DNA of 44,122 nucleotides from Brasilonema sp. UFV-L1. Its GTDB lineage: Bacteria; Cyanobacteriota; Cyanobacteriia; Cyanobacteriales; Nostocaceae. The stretch's first letter is position 1. The number at the start of each line of letters is the position of its first letter. The DNA lies in the NCBI RefSeq assembly GCF_012912105.1, contig NZ_QMEA01000041.1, forward strand, positions 1 through 44,122, written 5' to 3'. A program made the translations under genes and the position numbers. Below the pieces are notes generated by a model. The model had not been told where the DNA came from, did not search any database, and saw nothing but the letters and a program-made list of their open reading frames with translations. Positions 35,746 to 43,908 of the stretch are shown one piece after another.

Positions 35746-36264
35746 CTACTTGGGTGATATTAATTCAAAAAATTGCTCTATCTGTTTAGTCTGACGAATG
35801 TGATAAACACTTTTGATGCTTTGAGCCTGCTTGATATACTCACGATATTTTGGGGTCAAATTTTTGTGACACAACCAAAGCACGCGGTAGCTAGTAAGCG
35901 AACTCTTCAATATTGGACTCTTAGACGGCCAGCCTTCTGGCGGTTTAAAGTAACCTGTGATTAGTCGTTTAGTTACCCACCATCCATGCACGTATAGCGG
36001 TAGATCGACAAAAACCAGAGTATCCGCCTCGTTCAGTCGTAGCCAAAGGGTTTCCATGCAACCAAACCCGTCAATAATCCATCGGTCAGTAGCTAAAATT
36101 TGCTGATGGGCGCGCTTATAGTCTTCATGTGGAACCTCAATGCCCCCTGATTGATATTGAATCTTGTCCAAGATGTAAAGTGGTAAACCAGTGATTTGGG
36201 ATAATCTCTTGCTTAGAGTTGATTTACCGCCTCCAGTATTGCCAAACACCGCTACTTTTTTCAT
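35746..36264 (-). CDS. P-loop NTPase, adenylate-kinase/topology-modulation-like
   Basis: The 172-residue protein begins MKKVAVFGNTGGGKSTLSKRLSQITGLPLYILDKIQYQ. The P-loop GNTGGGKST and the later WIIDGFG and LVFVDLP follow the small-kinase layout (as in FlaR/topology-modulation proteins and AAA_17 kinases). Substrate unknown; a nucleotide or small molecule is possible. I chose the ATG at 36264, with GGAGAG in front, over the GTG two codons earlier. Confidence 0.8.
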   Translation of the reverse strand: MKKVAVFGNTGGGKSTLSKRLSQITGLPLYILDKIQYQSGGIEVPHEDYKRAHQQILATDRWIIDGFGCMETLWLRLNEADTLVFVDLPLYVHGWWVTKRLITGYFKPPEGWPSKSPILKSSLTSYRVLWLCHKNLTPKYREYIKQAQSIKSVYHIRQTKQIEQFFELISPK

Positions 36265-36692
36265 CGCCACTCTCCTTTGAGTGCAATCAAGTCACTTGGT
36301 AAACTAGATTTCGTTATGAAATCCAGCAATCCCAGTCTTTTGAATGTCATGCTCATGGCAAATAATCGTTATTCCCAAAGTTTAACTTTATCAGGACTTA
36401 CGCAATTGTCACAGGCGATCAACAGCAAGAGCTATACTGAAGACATGGAGATGGCGGGATGTTTCAGTTGTTGAATTAAATAGTTTGAAAGTATCCTTAA
36501 TTTCATTGTATAAATAGTACATGAAGCTGGTTATGAAGTTTTGATTTGGAAGAATGAAAGTTCTGTTTATCAAATTACAAGGTATGACAAGATTGTCTGA
36601 GTTATAAAATATTTAACTCCAAACATAGACTGATGAATCATTTTTTTCATGAAATTTCACTTAATGTGCTCAACTATTTGGAGTTCTTGTAA
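36265..36692. other. Intergenic region between P-loop gene and bestrophin gene
   Basis: No complete gene is supported. It contains a solo AGGACTTACGCA (36393-36404) and a short coding relic (36514-36600, plus strand) that reads VHEAGYEVLIWKNESSVYQI and then TRYDKIV and a stop, with a stop codon just before it. The promoter of the bestrophin gene should lie near 36600-36680. Confidence 0.45.
36514..36600 (+). pseudogene. Short gene relic of unknown family
   Basis: A 28-codon frame without a start codon reads IVHEAGYEVLIWKNESSVYQ and TRYDKIV before TGA. The strand-turn-strand look (YEVLIWKN, VYQITRYDKIV) is that of a real small protein, but an in-frame TAA at 36511 cuts it. No family recognised. 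Confidence 0.3.
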
Positions 36693-37700
36693 ATGAAACA
36701 CTCAAATTCCAATACATTGGAAAGGTGCAAAAAGTTTTTCAGCAAGGCAAAAAATTCGTTTACAGGAAAGTATCAGGTTTACACAGGCGAAAAACTGAAT
36801 TGGTTTCAGGTAATTTTCCGACTAGAAAAATCAGTTCTTCCAGTCATTCTTCCTTGGGTCATACTTTGTGGTGCTTATGGTTTGTTAGTATCATCACTAT
36901 ATTATTTTGGATTTCCCATAGGATTTCCAAATAAGAGCGGTGTCCTGACCAATGCTATCTTGACTTTTAATGTTGGCTTTACTTTGTTATTAGTATTCCG
37001 GACAAATACGGCGAATGAGCGGTTTTGGGAAGGTCGTAAACTCTGGGGTTCTTTAGTCAATACAGTCCGTAATTTGGCTCAGGGAATTTACATTGTCGTT
37101 AAAGAGCAGTCACCTCAAGATAAAGTAAAAAAAGAGGCGACAATCCGGCTATTAGTTGCTTTTGCAGTTGCGATGAAGTTACATCTAAGAGCAGAGTGTT
37201 TGGATAAGCAAGTAGAGTCATTGATGTCTGAAATCCAATATTTTAAGCTCAAAGAGACTTATCATCCGCCTCTACAAATTGCCTTCTGGATCAGGGATTA
37301 TTTACAGCATCAGCATGATCGTAATTGTCTAAATATCTATCAATTGACTGCCCTACATAACTTAGTGGATAATTTGGTAGATATTTTGGGTGGTTGTGAA
37401 CGCATTTTGAAAACACCACTGCCCATAATATATAGTATTAAGCTCAGACAATTGTTGTTGATTTTCTGTTTGCTGTTGCCTCTTGAAATAGTTAGTCATT
37501 TAATTTGGTGGACTGGTTTAATTACGGCTTTTGTGAGTTTCACTTTATTAAGTATCGAAGAAATTGGCTCGCAAATGGAAGAACCTTTTGGACATGATCC
37601 AAATGACCTACCTTTAGATGCCATTTGCAACACAATGCTACATAATATAGAAGAATTAATTATGCTCGCTCCTAGTAGTGAGCATGACTGGCAAGTTTAA
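36693..37700 (+). CDS. Bestrophin-family anion channel (UPF0187)
   Basis: The 335-residue protein has four main hydrophobic helices, with LPWVILCGAYGLLVSSLYYFG near residue 53, ILTFNVGFTLLLVFRTNTANERFWEGRKLW (conserved F-x-x-N-x-x-x-x-R-x-W-E-x-R), LLLIFCLLLPLEIVSHLIWW, and GLITAFVSFTLLSIEEIG ending in EEPFGHDPNDLPLD. These are the landmarks of bestrophins, which form pentameric chloride or bicarbonate channels. GGAG precedes the ATG. It stands alone. A role in thylakoid or plasma-membrane ion balance is inferred from the family. Confidence 0.9.
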   Translation: MKHSNSNTLERCKKFFSKAKNSFTGKYQVYTGEKLNWFQVIFRLEKSVLPVILPWVILCGAYGLLVSSLYYFGFPIGFPNKSGVLTNAILTFNVGFTLLLVFRTNTANERFWEGRKLWGSLVNTVRNLAQGIYIVVKEQSPQDKVKKEATIRLLVAFAVAMKLHLRAECLDKQVESLMSEIQYFKLKETYHPPLQIAFWIRDYLQHQHDRNCLNIYQLTALHNLVDNLVDILGGCERILKTPLPIIYSIKLRQLLLIFCLLLPLEIVSHLIWWTGLITAFVSFTLLSIEEIGSQMEEPFGHDPNDLPLDAICNTMLHNIEELIMLAPSSEHDWQV

Positions 37701-37788
37701 CACTAATTGACATCCTACCATCCCTCCACTTGCGTTAAAGGGGTGGGATTCCAAAACATCACTGCTTCAGAAAAATGACAACAAAGAC

Positions 37789-37895
37789 AGGACTTACGCA
37801 AAAGTTACTCGGTTAAGAGGAAAAATCAATCGTCTGTTTCGCAACCAACTACGAACTCACCAAACCAGGTTTTTAGCAGATGGTGCGTAAGTTCT
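37789..37895. mobile_element. MITE-like element with 12-bp imperfect terminal inverted repeats
   Basis: AGGACTTACGCA (37789-37800) and TGCGTAAGTTCT (37884-37895) are inverted repeats with one mismatch. The 107-base element has no coding capacity. Two solo left ends occur at 8949 and 36393. No clear target duplication is visible. It lies directly beside an IS right end starting at 37902. Confidence 0.7.
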
Positions 37896-37901
37896 ATCTA
37901 G

Positions 37902-38127
37902 GTGAAGTACCCGCCACCAAAACGGAGTACCGTTTATGGTGGGGGCTTCCAGTTTCATTCGTCGATGCCACGTTGGGGATCCCTATTGCTAGAGTATCCG
38001 ACACTAAAGTCGGTGATGGTCTTACTCGGCGTCCGGAGGTTTGAGACTCGCTCCTTACTCCCATACACTCGTGTGTATCCTGGCAGCGACCCGCCTTCCG
38101 CAGGTCGTTTAATTGTTTTTCGTACAT
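37902..38127 (-). mobile_element. Decayed tnpB-type IS: right end and C-terminal remnant
   Basis: On the minus strand the sequence ends with GGAAGCCCCC, a hairpin (CCACCA/TGGTGG with AAACGG/CCGTTT around AGTA), and TACTTCAC ending at 37902, the same terminal plan as the intact element at 32388. The frame leading into it (to about 38127) reads LRKAGRCQDTHECMGVRSES and later NVASTNETGSP, which looks like the variable tail of a TnpB. The catalytic domain is gone. Confidence 0.6.
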
Positions 38128-38404
38128 TCTAGTGTGGCTTATTTTTTACCGCTTTCGTAATGGAGCGAACCAGTGACCAAAATCTTTCCCCCTTTCTCAC
38201 GCTCTTAGTCGAGGCTGCGCATATTACTGCTACTGTCGCCGGTTGTTGTGAGTCGTGTGGGTGGGTCAGCAACCAATAATAGTATACAACATTAACTTCG
38301 TGAATTCCGCAGAGATTAGCAACTCCGCATGCATCTTTTTTCTTCTTTTACCTGCGGTAAAAATTAGTCCTAGATGCAATTGTCGTTGCGACGCAAAGTC
38401 AGCG

Positions 38405-38506
38405 AAAAAATCGGGCAGGCTTAATAAAAACGAGTACCCGACTACGACGACAGATCAACAAACGTTTGCGTAGCGCCCCCTTCGGGGCTAGCCTGCCCGA
38501 TTTTTT
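38405..38506. repeat. 17-bp perfect inverted repeat enclosing about 68 bases
   Basis: AAAAAATCGGGCAGGCT (38405-38421) and AGCCTGCCCGATTTTTT (38490-38506) are exact complements. A smaller stem (GCCCC/GGGGC near 38475-38488) lies within. The T-run after the right arm makes it terminator-like on the plus strand, and the A-run makes the mirror image work on the minus strand. Confidence 0.75.
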
Positions 38507-38599
38507 TACGTGTTAGACCCCCGTACCGTCTTATATCCCGCCGCTAAACGGAGTACCCTTATAGCGGGGGACTTACGACGAACCTGTTAAAACTAATGA

Positions 38600-38736
38600 A
38601 AGCTGGTACCGCCGAGATTGGGTGACTGCAAGAAACAAAAGACAAGTAACACCCAATGTTGGAACCAGCTTGCAAAGGTTAACGTCTCCGAAGACAAGGA
38701 GGATGCTGCACAAAGTACAACGAAGACCTTTAACCT
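38600..38736. ncRNA. Two adjacent stem-loops, possible structured RNA
   Basis: Stem A: AAGCTGGT (38600-38607) with ACCAGCTT (38664-38671), and inside ATTGGGTG (38617-38624) with CACCCAAT (38650-38657). Stem B: AGGTTAA (38676-38682) with TTAACCT (38730-38736), enclosing GTCT-CCGA-AGAC (38684-38695). These pairings in an intergenic stretch suggest a folded RNA, an element end, or the 3' UTR of the minus-strand gene at 38808. Strand is unknown. Confidence 0.4.
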
Positions 38737-38807
38737 AATTTAATTGAGTTGGAGATGTGTTGGAGGTAGGATGCAGATGACAGTTAGTTATGGCTGTACT
38801 GAAGCTG

Positions 38808-39002
38808 TCATCGTGCCAGGACAAGTTGAGATGAAAGTGGACGGTTTTGAATACGCCTGTGAGTTAAAAAGTCTTGCTGATAAGCCTGTAAAAGCGGGAC
38901 TTCTTGCCTACACGATTGACAAAACCAGTAAACTCCGGTGTGACGCACGTGACGCAGTAAAGAACCACTGCAACACGGACAACCATACGTTGTCGTTTTC
39001 AT
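38808..39002 (-). CDS. Small zinc-ribbon protein
   Basis: The 64-residue protein starts MKTTTYGCPCCSGSLLRHVRHTGVYWFCQSC and continues RQEVPLL. Two C-x2-C pairs (CPCC and CQSC) form a zinc ribbon. AAGGAG lies five bases before the ATG at 39002, which decides this start. Similar short proteins with a LRH-YWFC pattern are widespread in cyanobacteria without a known function. It ends right before the structured region and starts 37 bases from the end of the glycosyltransferase gene on the same strand, so they may be cotranscribed. Confidence 0.8.
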   Translation of the reverse strand: MKTTTYGCPCCSGSLLRHVRHTGVYWFCQSCRQEVPLLQAYQQDFLTHRRIQNRPLSSQLVLAR

Positions 39003-39039
39003 TTTTTCTCCTTTGCACTGAAAGCTGATCATGGCAGCT

Positions 39040-40128
39040 TTACTTCACAAAAGCGATTGATTCGAGTGAGTTTCTCAAAGCATGAAGCAACCCATTCCTT
39101 GGAGTACGTCCTCTAAGGATTTGTTCGTAGACTGCTTCATACCCATCTACCATTTGGCTAACCGTAAACCTGCTTTCCACATATTCTCTACAGGTTTGAC
39201 GATCTAGTTCCAATGCAGCCGGAATCATTTGTGCCATTTGCTCGTAGCTGTCGCAAACAAAACCTGTTTTTCCGTGGGCAACAACTTCTGGTACTGAACC
39301 CATGTTAATCCCAATAACTGGTGTCCCAGTTGCCATTGATTCAATCATGACTAAGCCAAAAGGTTCTCTCCAGGTGATGGGAAACAGAGTGATTGATGCG
39401 TTCCCCAACAATTCTACTTTGGCTGCATGATCGACCTCACCCAGGAATTCTATTTGCTCACCATCAATAAATGGGGCTATTTCTTTTTCAAAAAATTCTG
39501 TGTCTACAACATCTACTTTCCCTGCCATTTTCAAGTGCCAACCGGCTTGTTTCGCGATGGCGATCGCATGTTGTGGTCCTTTTTCTGGCGAAAATCTACC
39601 CAAAAACACCATATATGGCGGTTCTTTTGGTTGTGCTACAAATGGGTAGTCTTCGATTTTAATGCCATTGTAAACCGTGCTGACGTAATTCAACTCTGGT
39701 TGACGCTGGGCATCGCTAATGCTGATGTATGGTTGCGTTCTATGAAGAGTGTATACTCTACTGCTTTCATCCGTAAAAGAACCATGCAGAGTATGCACTG
39801 TAGGTGTTGACGCAATACTTGCTAATTGCAACGTCCATACCCCTACATGAGAATGAATAATGTCGAATTCCTCCGCTTGTTGGTAAACTTGGCTAGCTCC
39901 TAGCATTTCGTACATAATACCCTCTTTTACATTTGGGTCTAAGCGCAATGCACGAGGATGAACTGCTTCCAGCCTAGCTAGTGTTTGCGAATCACCAGAA
40001 GCGAACAAAGTGACATCATGACCGCGACGCACTAGTTCGTCTGTTAGGCAACTCACTACGAGCTCAATACCTCCGTAAGTTGAAGGTGGAACTCGTTCCC
40101 ACAAGGGGGCAATTTGAGCGATTTTCAT
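39040..40128 (-). CDS. Glycosyltransferase family 4 protein
   Basis: The 362-residue protein has the two-Rossmann GT-B layout. The N-terminal domain starts MKIAQIAPLWERVPPSTYGGIELVVSCLTDELVRRGHDVTLFASG. The C-terminal donor-binding domain has MVFLGRFSPEKGPQHAIAIAK, FLGEVDHAAKVELLGNAS, and FPITWREPFGLVMIESMATGTPVIG, the E-x7-E motif of GT4. It should transfer a sugar from a nucleotide or phospholipid donor to an unknown acceptor (glycolipid or exopolysaccharide). No membrane segment. Probably linked in transcription to the small zinc-ribbon gene. Confidence 0.92.
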   Translation of the reverse strand: MKIAQIAPLWERVPPSTYGGIELVVSCLTDELVRRGHDVTLFASGDSQTLARLEAVHPRALRLDPNVKEGIMYEMLGASQVYQQAEEFDIIHSHVGVWTLQLASIASTPTVHTLHGSFTDESSRVYTLHRTQPYISISDAQRQPELNYVSTVYNGIKIEDYPFVAQPKEPPYMVFLGRFSPEKGPQHAIAIAKQAGWHLKMAGKVDVVDTEFFEKEIAPFIDGEQIEFLGEVDHAAKVELLGNASITLFPITWREPFGLVMIESMATGTPVIGINMGSVPEVVAHGKTGFVCDSYEQMAQMIPAALELDRQTCREYVESRFTVSQMVDGYEAVYEQILRGRTPRNGLLHALRNSLESIAFVK

Positions 40129-40574
40129 ACGTTTTCTTGGTTCAGCTGGTTAAAAAAGTGGTCGTTAAACAAGGGTTAAGATACTTTTTCTTCTGGTATT
40201 GATACCTCCTTTAGCTGAAGTTGGAATTTACCAAACTTCCTGTGAACAAGGTATTTTCTTGTCATTTTTGCACCCTTTGAGCGCCACCTCCAACATTTGT
40301 GCTGACCAGCCATAGTTCAGCTACTATTGAAACTTTAGTACCAATTTCTTTCACCTCACATCTATCTTGAGGACGATATAAATAATTCAAATATTTCAAA
40401 TCATAATTCACAAGATCAACTTCCAATGGATAGTTATATTGTGTCAATCAGCATTTAATAGCCATATGACGAATAATCGCTGTTGATGTTAGAATAAAAG
40501 TAGAATTTGGTGTCTTCTAAATTTGCAATAGCTCTTGAAAACTGATTGATTCGCACTAAACTGCTAAAATTGTC
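40129..40574. other. A/T-rich intergenic region without supported gene
   Basis: This 446-base stretch should contain the promoter for the minus-strand glycosyltransferase gene (right of 40128). A minus-strand open frame (40262-40447) starts with TTG, has no Shine-Dalgarno and no recognisable family. No strong palindromes were noticed. Confidence 0.5.
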
Positions 40575-40961
40575 TTAACGTTCATAAATCTCAAGAGGTA
40601 GATGATCTGGGTCTTGAAAAAATGTAAATTTATTGCCAGTTATTTCATCCACTCTAATATCTTCTACCTCTATGTTTTTCGACTTTAAATAAGCAACTGT
40701 TTGCTCAATATCATCAATTTCAAAAGCTAAATGCCTTAAACCACAAGCTTCAGGATGACTGACTCTCTCTGGAGGATTAGGAAAAGAAAATAACTCAATT
40801 TGGTGATTTTCTCCAACTCGTAAATCTAACTTATAAGAATTTCTCTGAGGTCGGAAAGTCTCATTAATAATAGAAAAACCTAAAATTTCAGTATAAAAAT
40901 TTTTCGAGCGTTCATAATCAGAACAAATAATAGCGACATGATGAATTCTAGTAATTCTCAT
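40575..40961 (-). CDS. VOC-family (glyoxalase/bleomycin-resistance-like) protein, YaeR/GloA2 type
   Basis: The 128-residue protein starts MRITRIHHVAIICSDYERSKNFYTEILGF and shows KLDLRVGENHQIELFSFPNPPERVSHPEACGLRHLAFEIDD and FTFFQDPDHLPLEIYE. The metal-ligand pattern of VOC enzymes (His in HHVAI, Glu in QIELF, His in LRHLAF, Glu in PLEIYE) is complete. It closely follows the E. coli YaeR plan. Substrate unknown; methylglyoxal is one possibility. The frame is open 17 codons upstream, but MRITRIHHVA is the family start. Confidence 0.9.
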   Translation of the reverse strand: MRITRIHHVAIICSDYERSKNFYTEILGFSIINETFRPQRNSYKLDLRVGENHQIELFSFPNPPERVSHPEACGLRHLAFEIDDIEQTVAYLKSKNIEVEDIRVDEITGNKFTFFQDPDHLPLEIYER

Positions 40962-41014
40962 TCTTTTTCTGTTGCGTCCTCTCTTGTTTGGTGTGGTTTG
41001 TTTATTTATCATGA

Positions 41015-41035
41015 GGGCAGGCTTTTTGCCTGCCC
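41015..41035. terminator. GGGCAGGC-TTTTT-GCCTGCCC hairpin between VOC and VWA genes
   Basis: GGGCAGGC (41015-41022) pairs exactly with GCCTGCCC (41028-41035). It sits directly after the VWA gene end (41042, minus strand). The core GGGCAGGC is shared with the inverted repeat at 38405. It may terminate or attenuate VWA transcription or be a dispersed palindrome. Confidence 0.5.
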
Positions 41036-41041
41036 CACAAC

Positions 41042-42289
41042 TTAAGAATCCTGCAAAACAGTTTTGGACACGATTCTAGTTTTCTTGCGATCGCTCTCGG
41101 ATAACTCCTCACCAGCTTGTAGACGGGTTGCAGAAGTTTGCAGCACCGTTGCTGCACTTTTATCTCCCATTTGCAGCGCGGTTTTGGCAGCAGTTTGTAA
41201 CATTGTCGCAGCACCAGCGCGATCGCCCTGTTGCAATTTCGCTTCTGCTAGTTGCGTTTGCCGATATTTGGCTAATGCCAAAATGTGCTGTTGTACTTGA
41301 GCATCAGGGGATGGTTGATAGACTCGCACTACATTTGCCTCCACAGGAATATTTTCTGAAAGTAATCCTGTTTTATTTTGTGCTGGATCATCGTAGCGGA
41401 CTTGCAATCTTGCGATCGTCTGTCTACCTTCTGGCAAGTTTCCTAAGTAAATATTTGCCAGAACAACCCGTTCCACATCTTTCATCAAATCTCCCAAACG
41501 TACAGCAAAACGTCCATCAGCTTCTAACTGAAATGGTAATTCTATTGTGTCTGGGGCAACTTGGGCGATAGGTTTTAGTTCTGCAAACCGTACATTAGGT
41601 ACCAGAGAAAATAGTAGATAAGCATTCGTTAATCCTACTGTTTGAATACGGTTGAAAAGGCGACTAAATTCATCTATCGCTTGTTCTGGTTGCTGAATGT
41701 AAGACAAAGTACCACTACCAGCATCAGCGATTTTTTCCAGAACATCCTGGTTCCAATTGTCTCCAAATCCTAACGTGTTCAAAGTCAAATTATAGCCAGC
41801 AGCCAATTGAGCAAATTTAAGACAGCGGTTATTGTCACCGTGTTCATTTTCACCATCAGTTAAGAGAAAAATTTGAGAAACTGTTTCTTTTTTTCCCTTT
41901 GCTAATTCCTCAATACCCAAGCGCAAGCCTTCATCAATAGAAGTTCCGCCATCAGCAGAAAGACGATTAATTTGCTGTTTGATTCGTTCAGGGTTTTCAA
42001 TCGTTTGATTGGGGACTAAAACCTTTGCACGGTGATCAAAAACAACAATGCTTAGGCGATCGCCAGGATTTAGTTTGTCAACAAGACGGATTGCCGCTTT
42101 TTTAACAATTTCTAAAGGTCGCCCATTCATCGAACCACTATGATCGAGGACTAGGCATAAATTCAGTGGGACATTACGATCCAGATTTTCGGCGATCGCA
42201 GAAATGGAAATTCCCAACTGACGCTGACTGTTGAGTTGATTGACATCCAAACTGCCATCATTGAGAGCAGGCTTCAAATTAACCTTCAT
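41042..42289 (-). CDS. von Willebrand factor A domain protein
   Basis: The 415-residue protein has a VWA domain (about 40-215) with an intact MIDAS site: DHSGSMN, then GGTSIDEG, and LLTDGENEHGD. The middle is beta-rich, and the C-terminal 80 residues are helical and Ala/Gln-rich (AKYRQTQLAEAKLQQGDR, AATMLQTAAKTALQMGDKSA). There is no signal peptide, so it should be cytoplasmic; VWA proteins usually hold protein-protein contacts through Mg2+. Partner unknown. The start is ATG with a GGGGGG tract before it. Confidence 0.9.
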   Translation of the reverse strand: MKVNLKPALNDGSLDVNQLNSQRQLGISISAIAENLDRNVPLNLCLVLDHSGSMNGRPLEIVKKAAIRLVDKLNPGDRLSIVVFDHRAKVLVPNQTIENPERIKQQINRLSADGGTSIDEGLRLGIEELAKGKKETVSQIFLLTDGENEHGDNNRCLKFAQLAAGYNLTLNTLGFGDNWNQDVLEKIADAGSGTLSYIQQPEQAIDEFSRLFNRIQTVGLTNAYLLFSLVPNVRFAELKPIAQVAPDTIELPFQLEADGRFAVRLGDLMKDVERVVLANIYLGNLPEGRQTIARLQVRYDDPAQNKTGLLSENIPVEANVVRVYQPSPDAQVQQHILALAKYRQTQLAEAKLQQGDRAGAATMLQTAAKTALQMGDKSAATVLQTSATRLQAGEELSESDRKKTRIVSKTVLQDS

Positions 42290-42564
42290 AACCCCCCAAG
42301 ATTCCTACACGAGCCATACATATTTATAAATAACTTCAAGGTACAGTATTCAGACTTCGGAAAAGTCATCTAACAAAAACTTTAAAATAATGTTCTCAAT
42401 AAAGTAGGCTAGAAAATAGCCAAGAAAATACTTTTTTGTATTTTCCTTTATACCCTAACTCCTTTGAACCCCTACACTCTAGCGAGAAATCCACACCTCC
42501 AACAGAGCAAGCATCGCGCTAGGATGTACTACAGTTAACGGCATAAATTTAGGCAACAGTTGCT

Positions 42565-43263
42565 ATGGAAAATTCCATCATCAAGGCTGTGCAAGCGTCT
42601 TACTACGGCGACAGCTTCTACCGTACACCGCCGCCGGATTTACCTTCTCTATTGTTAAAAGAACGTATCATATACTTGGGTTTGCCCTTAGTTTCTCCGG
42701 ATGAGTATAAACAGCAACTGGGAGTAGATGTCACAGAACTTATTATTGCTCAGCTTCTGTACCTGCAATATGAAGATCCAGACAAGCCCATATCTGTCTA
42801 CATTAACTCCACGGGCACTTCTTGGTACACTGGTGATGCCATAGGTTCTGAAACAGAAGCTTTTGCCATCTGTGACACCATTAAATACATCAAGCCACCA
42901 GTTAATACCATCTGTCTTGGTTACGCTATGGGTACAGCAGCAATGATTCTCTCTTCTGGAACGAAAGGATCTCGTGCTAGTCTACCAAACGCGACTATTG
43001 TTCTGCACCAAGCAAAACGTGGTACTGGCTACGCTCAGGCAACAGATATTCAGATACAAGCACAAGAAGTGCTAAAAAACAAGCAAATGATCTTAAGCAT
43101 TCTCTCAAGCAATACAGGGCAGCCCGTGGAGAGAATTGCCAAAGATATAGATCGCAAGCTCTACATGACACCTCAAGAAGCCAAAGAATATGGCTTGATT
43201 GACCGGGTTTTAGAAAGCACTAAAGACCTTCCTCAAGCACTAGCTGCTGCAATTCCTCGTTAA
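42565..43263 (+). CDS. clpR: ClpR, inactive ClpP paralogue
   Basis: The 232-residue protein has the ClpP fold but not the catalytic triad: the position of the nucleophilic Ser is Gly123 (GYAMGTAAM instead of AASMGS), His148 is kept, and the Asp position is Lys198 (DRKLYM). In cyanobacteria ClpR forms mixed rings with a ClpP partner (ClpP3) in an essential protease working with ClpC. It carries an N-terminal extension (about residues 1-20). The clpP gene lies 54 bases downstream on the same strand, so they form an operon. Confidence 0.93.
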   Translation: MENSIIKAVQASYYGDSFYRTPPPDLPSLLLKERIIYLGLPLVSPDEYKQQLGVDVTELIIAQLLYLQYEDPDKPISVYINSTGTSWYTGDAIGSETEAFAICDTIKYIKPPVNTICLGYAMGTAAMILSSGTKGSRASLPNATIVLHQAKRGTGYAQATDIQIQAQEVLKNKQMILSILSSNTGQPVERIAKDIDRKLYMTPQEAKEYGLIDRVLESTKDLPQALAAAIPR

Positions 43264-43267
43264 ATTT

Positions 43268-43297
43268 GATTTTTCACGATTTTTCACATTTTTCGCT
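43268..43297 (+). repeat. Three 10-bp phased T-tract units between clpR and clpP
   Basis: GATTTTTCAC, GATTTTTCAC and ATTTTTCGCT follow at 10-bp steps in the short gap. As at 8901-8940, this spacing may bend DNA or merely be slippage-born repeat. Confidence 0.8.
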
Positions 43298-43317
43298 AAA
43301 AACAAGAGAATCCTACT

Positions 43318-43908
43318 ATGCCGATTGGTATTCCCAGAGTCCCTTTCCGTTTTCCTGGAGATTCTTACACCCAGTGGATTAACATTTACGAACGCCTTGC
43401 TTTAGAACGCATTATTTTCCTGAGTGGAGAAGTCAGCGATGGTATGGCTAATGCCATCATTGCCAGACTACTCTACATGGATTCCGAGGACCCAAGCAAA
43501 GACATCAGTATCTACATCAACTCTCCTGGGGGTTCGGTGACAGCAGGTCTTGCCATCTATGATACAATGCAGCACATCAAAGCAAATGTGGTCACCATCT
43601 GTGTAGGGATGGCAGCTTCTATGGGTTCATTCCTACTCGCAGCTGGCACCAAAGGCAAACGTCTTGCCTTACCTAATACCCGAATCCTCATTCACCAACC
43701 TCTAGGTGGTGCTCAAGGACAAGCAACCGATATTGAAATAGAAGCCAGGGAGATTTTGAGAATGCGGCAGCAACTTAATGAAATGCTAGCTGCTCGCACA
43801 GGTCAACCTTTGGAAAAAATTCAAAAAGATACAGATCGTGATTTCTGGATGTCTGCTCAAGAAGCAAAGGAATACGGTTTAATTGATCGTGTGATTGAAG
43901 AACGCTAG
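43318..43908 (+). CDS. clpP: ATP-dependent Clp protease proteolytic subunit
   Basis: The 196-residue protein has the full triad: Ser101 ([10 protein letters not shown]), His126 (ILIHQPLGG) and Asp175 (DRDFWM). It also has [17 protein letters not shown]. As the active partner of the preceding clpR it is most likely the ClpP3 member of the cyanobacterial mixed core, which assembles with ClpC. Spacing is 54 bases from clpR. Length is standard. Confidence 0.96.
   Translation: MPIGIPRVPFRFPGDSYTQWINIYERLALERIIFLSGEVSDGMANAIIARLLYMDSEDPSKDISIYINSPGGSVTAGLAIYDTMQHIKANVVTICVGMAASMGSFLLAAGTKGKRLALPNTRILIHQPLGGAQGQATDIEIEAREILRMRQQLNEMLAARTGQPLEKIQKDTDRDFWMSAQEAKEYGLIDRVIEER

Larger units (their letters stand above)
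38128..38807. other. Non-coding, structure-rich region between IS remnant and zinc-ribbon gene
   Basis: No gene is supported. Seen are a 17-bp inverted repeat (38405-38421 with 38490-38506), a second IS-type hairpin (38535-38569) that resembles the right end at 37908-37945 but lacks TTCAC, and two adjacent stem-loops at 38600-38736. On the minus strand this would be the 3' flank of the zinc-ribbon gene. Confidence 0.55.

Noticed and set aside
38020-38070. tRNA T-arm-like sequence (GGTTTGAGACTCGCTCC)
   Set aside because: The stem does not close as in a T-arm and no D- or anticodon arms are found upstream; it lies in a tnpB remnant.
38255-38473. 72-codon plus-strand frame
   Set aside because: It has no family match and runs into the left arm of the 17-bp inverted repeat.
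38744-39028. Plus-strand frame opposite the zinc-ribbon gene
   Set aside because: The minus strand has an ideal ribosome-binding site and paired Cys motifs, so the plus frame is a shadow.
40262-40447. 61-codon minus-strand frame with TTG start
   Set aside because: It has no ribosome-binding site or recognisable family and lies in an A/T-rich spacer.
42565-43263. Loss of catalytic residues in ClpR considered as gene decay
   Set aside because: The frame is intact, and Ser and Asp replacement is the known state of ClpR beside an active ClpP in cyanobacteria.
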